Source: Novosphingobium capsulatum NBRC 12533
GTDB taxonomy: Bacteria > Pseudomonadota > Alphaproteobacteria > Sphingomonadales > Sphingomonadaceae
Assembly (NCBI RefSeq): GCF_001598375.1
Contig: NZ_BCYV01000015.1
Span: 62,001 to 126,000, forward strand
DNA length: 64,000 nucleotides
Direction: 5' to 3'
Positions within the stretch are counted from its first letter, which is position 1. Each line of letters begins with the position of its first letter. A program made the position numbers and the translations under genes. This document shows positions 63,925-64,000 of this stretch, piece by piece. The notes under the pieces are model-generated. The model ran no database searches. It worked only from the letters and a program-made list of their open reading frames with translations, and was not told the DNA's origin.

Positions 63925-64000
63925 TCAGCTGGCCTTCTTGGCCACGTTGAACGTGCCGGTCACGCGGCCGCTCGATGTCGTGGTGGTGCCGCCCGTGCCG
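63925..64000 (-). CDS. 3' end of a gene running out of the window, unknown function
   Basis: A frame on the minus strand ends with TGA at 63927-63925. The visible C-terminus is [20 protein letters not shown] followed by KKAS. The Gly/Thr/Ser-rich stretch followed by a beta-type segment hints at an exported or surface protein, but too little is visible to name it. Confidence 0.5.
   Translation of the reverse strand, partial: GTGGTTTTSSGRVTGTFNVAKKAS

Overview
The window is GC-rich chromosomal DNA, and its gene set points to an alphaproteobacterium of the Sphingomonadaceae. It looks Novosphingobium- or Sphingomonas-like, although there is no rRNA gene here to fix the genus. The clues are the DUF983-SURF1-thrC-methyltransferase block, the DUF3576-leuS-lptE-holA block, frequent GTG and TTG starts, ATGA/TGATG stop-start overlaps, and two copies of the inverted 'TTCGACAAGCTCAG' repeat that is common in sphingomonads.

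Left third (1-24.7 kb): housekeeping genes. The window opens inside an arginine-succinyltransferase (ast) catabolic operon: an M20 carboxypeptidase, astA and astB. After convergent small genes comes rplU-rpmA, and then a long minus-strand run: DUF983, SURF1, thrC, an rRNA-type methyltransferase, folB, a FolM-like reductase, moaA, moaD, a ferredoxin-NADP reductase and moaE. This run ties pterin/folate synthesis to molybdenum-cofactor synthesis. Next are a DUF885 metallopeptidase-like protein, an EF-hand/response-regulator/histidine-kinase operon, a VOC protein, an aminopeptidase P, an oligopeptidase B-like S9 peptidase and clpX.

Middle (24.7-41.6 kb): clpP, an unidentified Pro/Ala/Arg-rich protein, trigger factor with a histone-like tail, tRNA-Leu(UAG), sppA, pyrB with a catalytically dead dihydroorotase partner (pyrC'), galE, a ribbon-helix-helix protein with phaB, a beta-barrel-like protein, and DUF3576-leuS-lptE-holA.

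Right third (41.6-64 kb): an exopolysaccharide locus of Wzx/Wzy type. It encodes a polyprenyl-glycosylphosphotransferase (initiation), glycosyltransferases (two GT4 and one WecG-like), precursor enzymes (phosphomannomutase, UDP-glucose dehydrogenase, UDP-glucuronate-type epimerase), two acyltransferases, two polymerase/ligase-like membrane proteins (one with a single-base frameshift), a flippase, a Wzc-type tyrosine autokinase with a companion protein, and a Wza/GumB-like export protein. Two small secreted look-alike proteins of unknown function sit inside it. Several intergenic gaps of this locus carry a short palindrome, TTGC-N3-GCAA or TTGC-N6-GCAA, which may mark a locus-wide regulator. 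I see no CRISPR array, prophage or insertion sequence.
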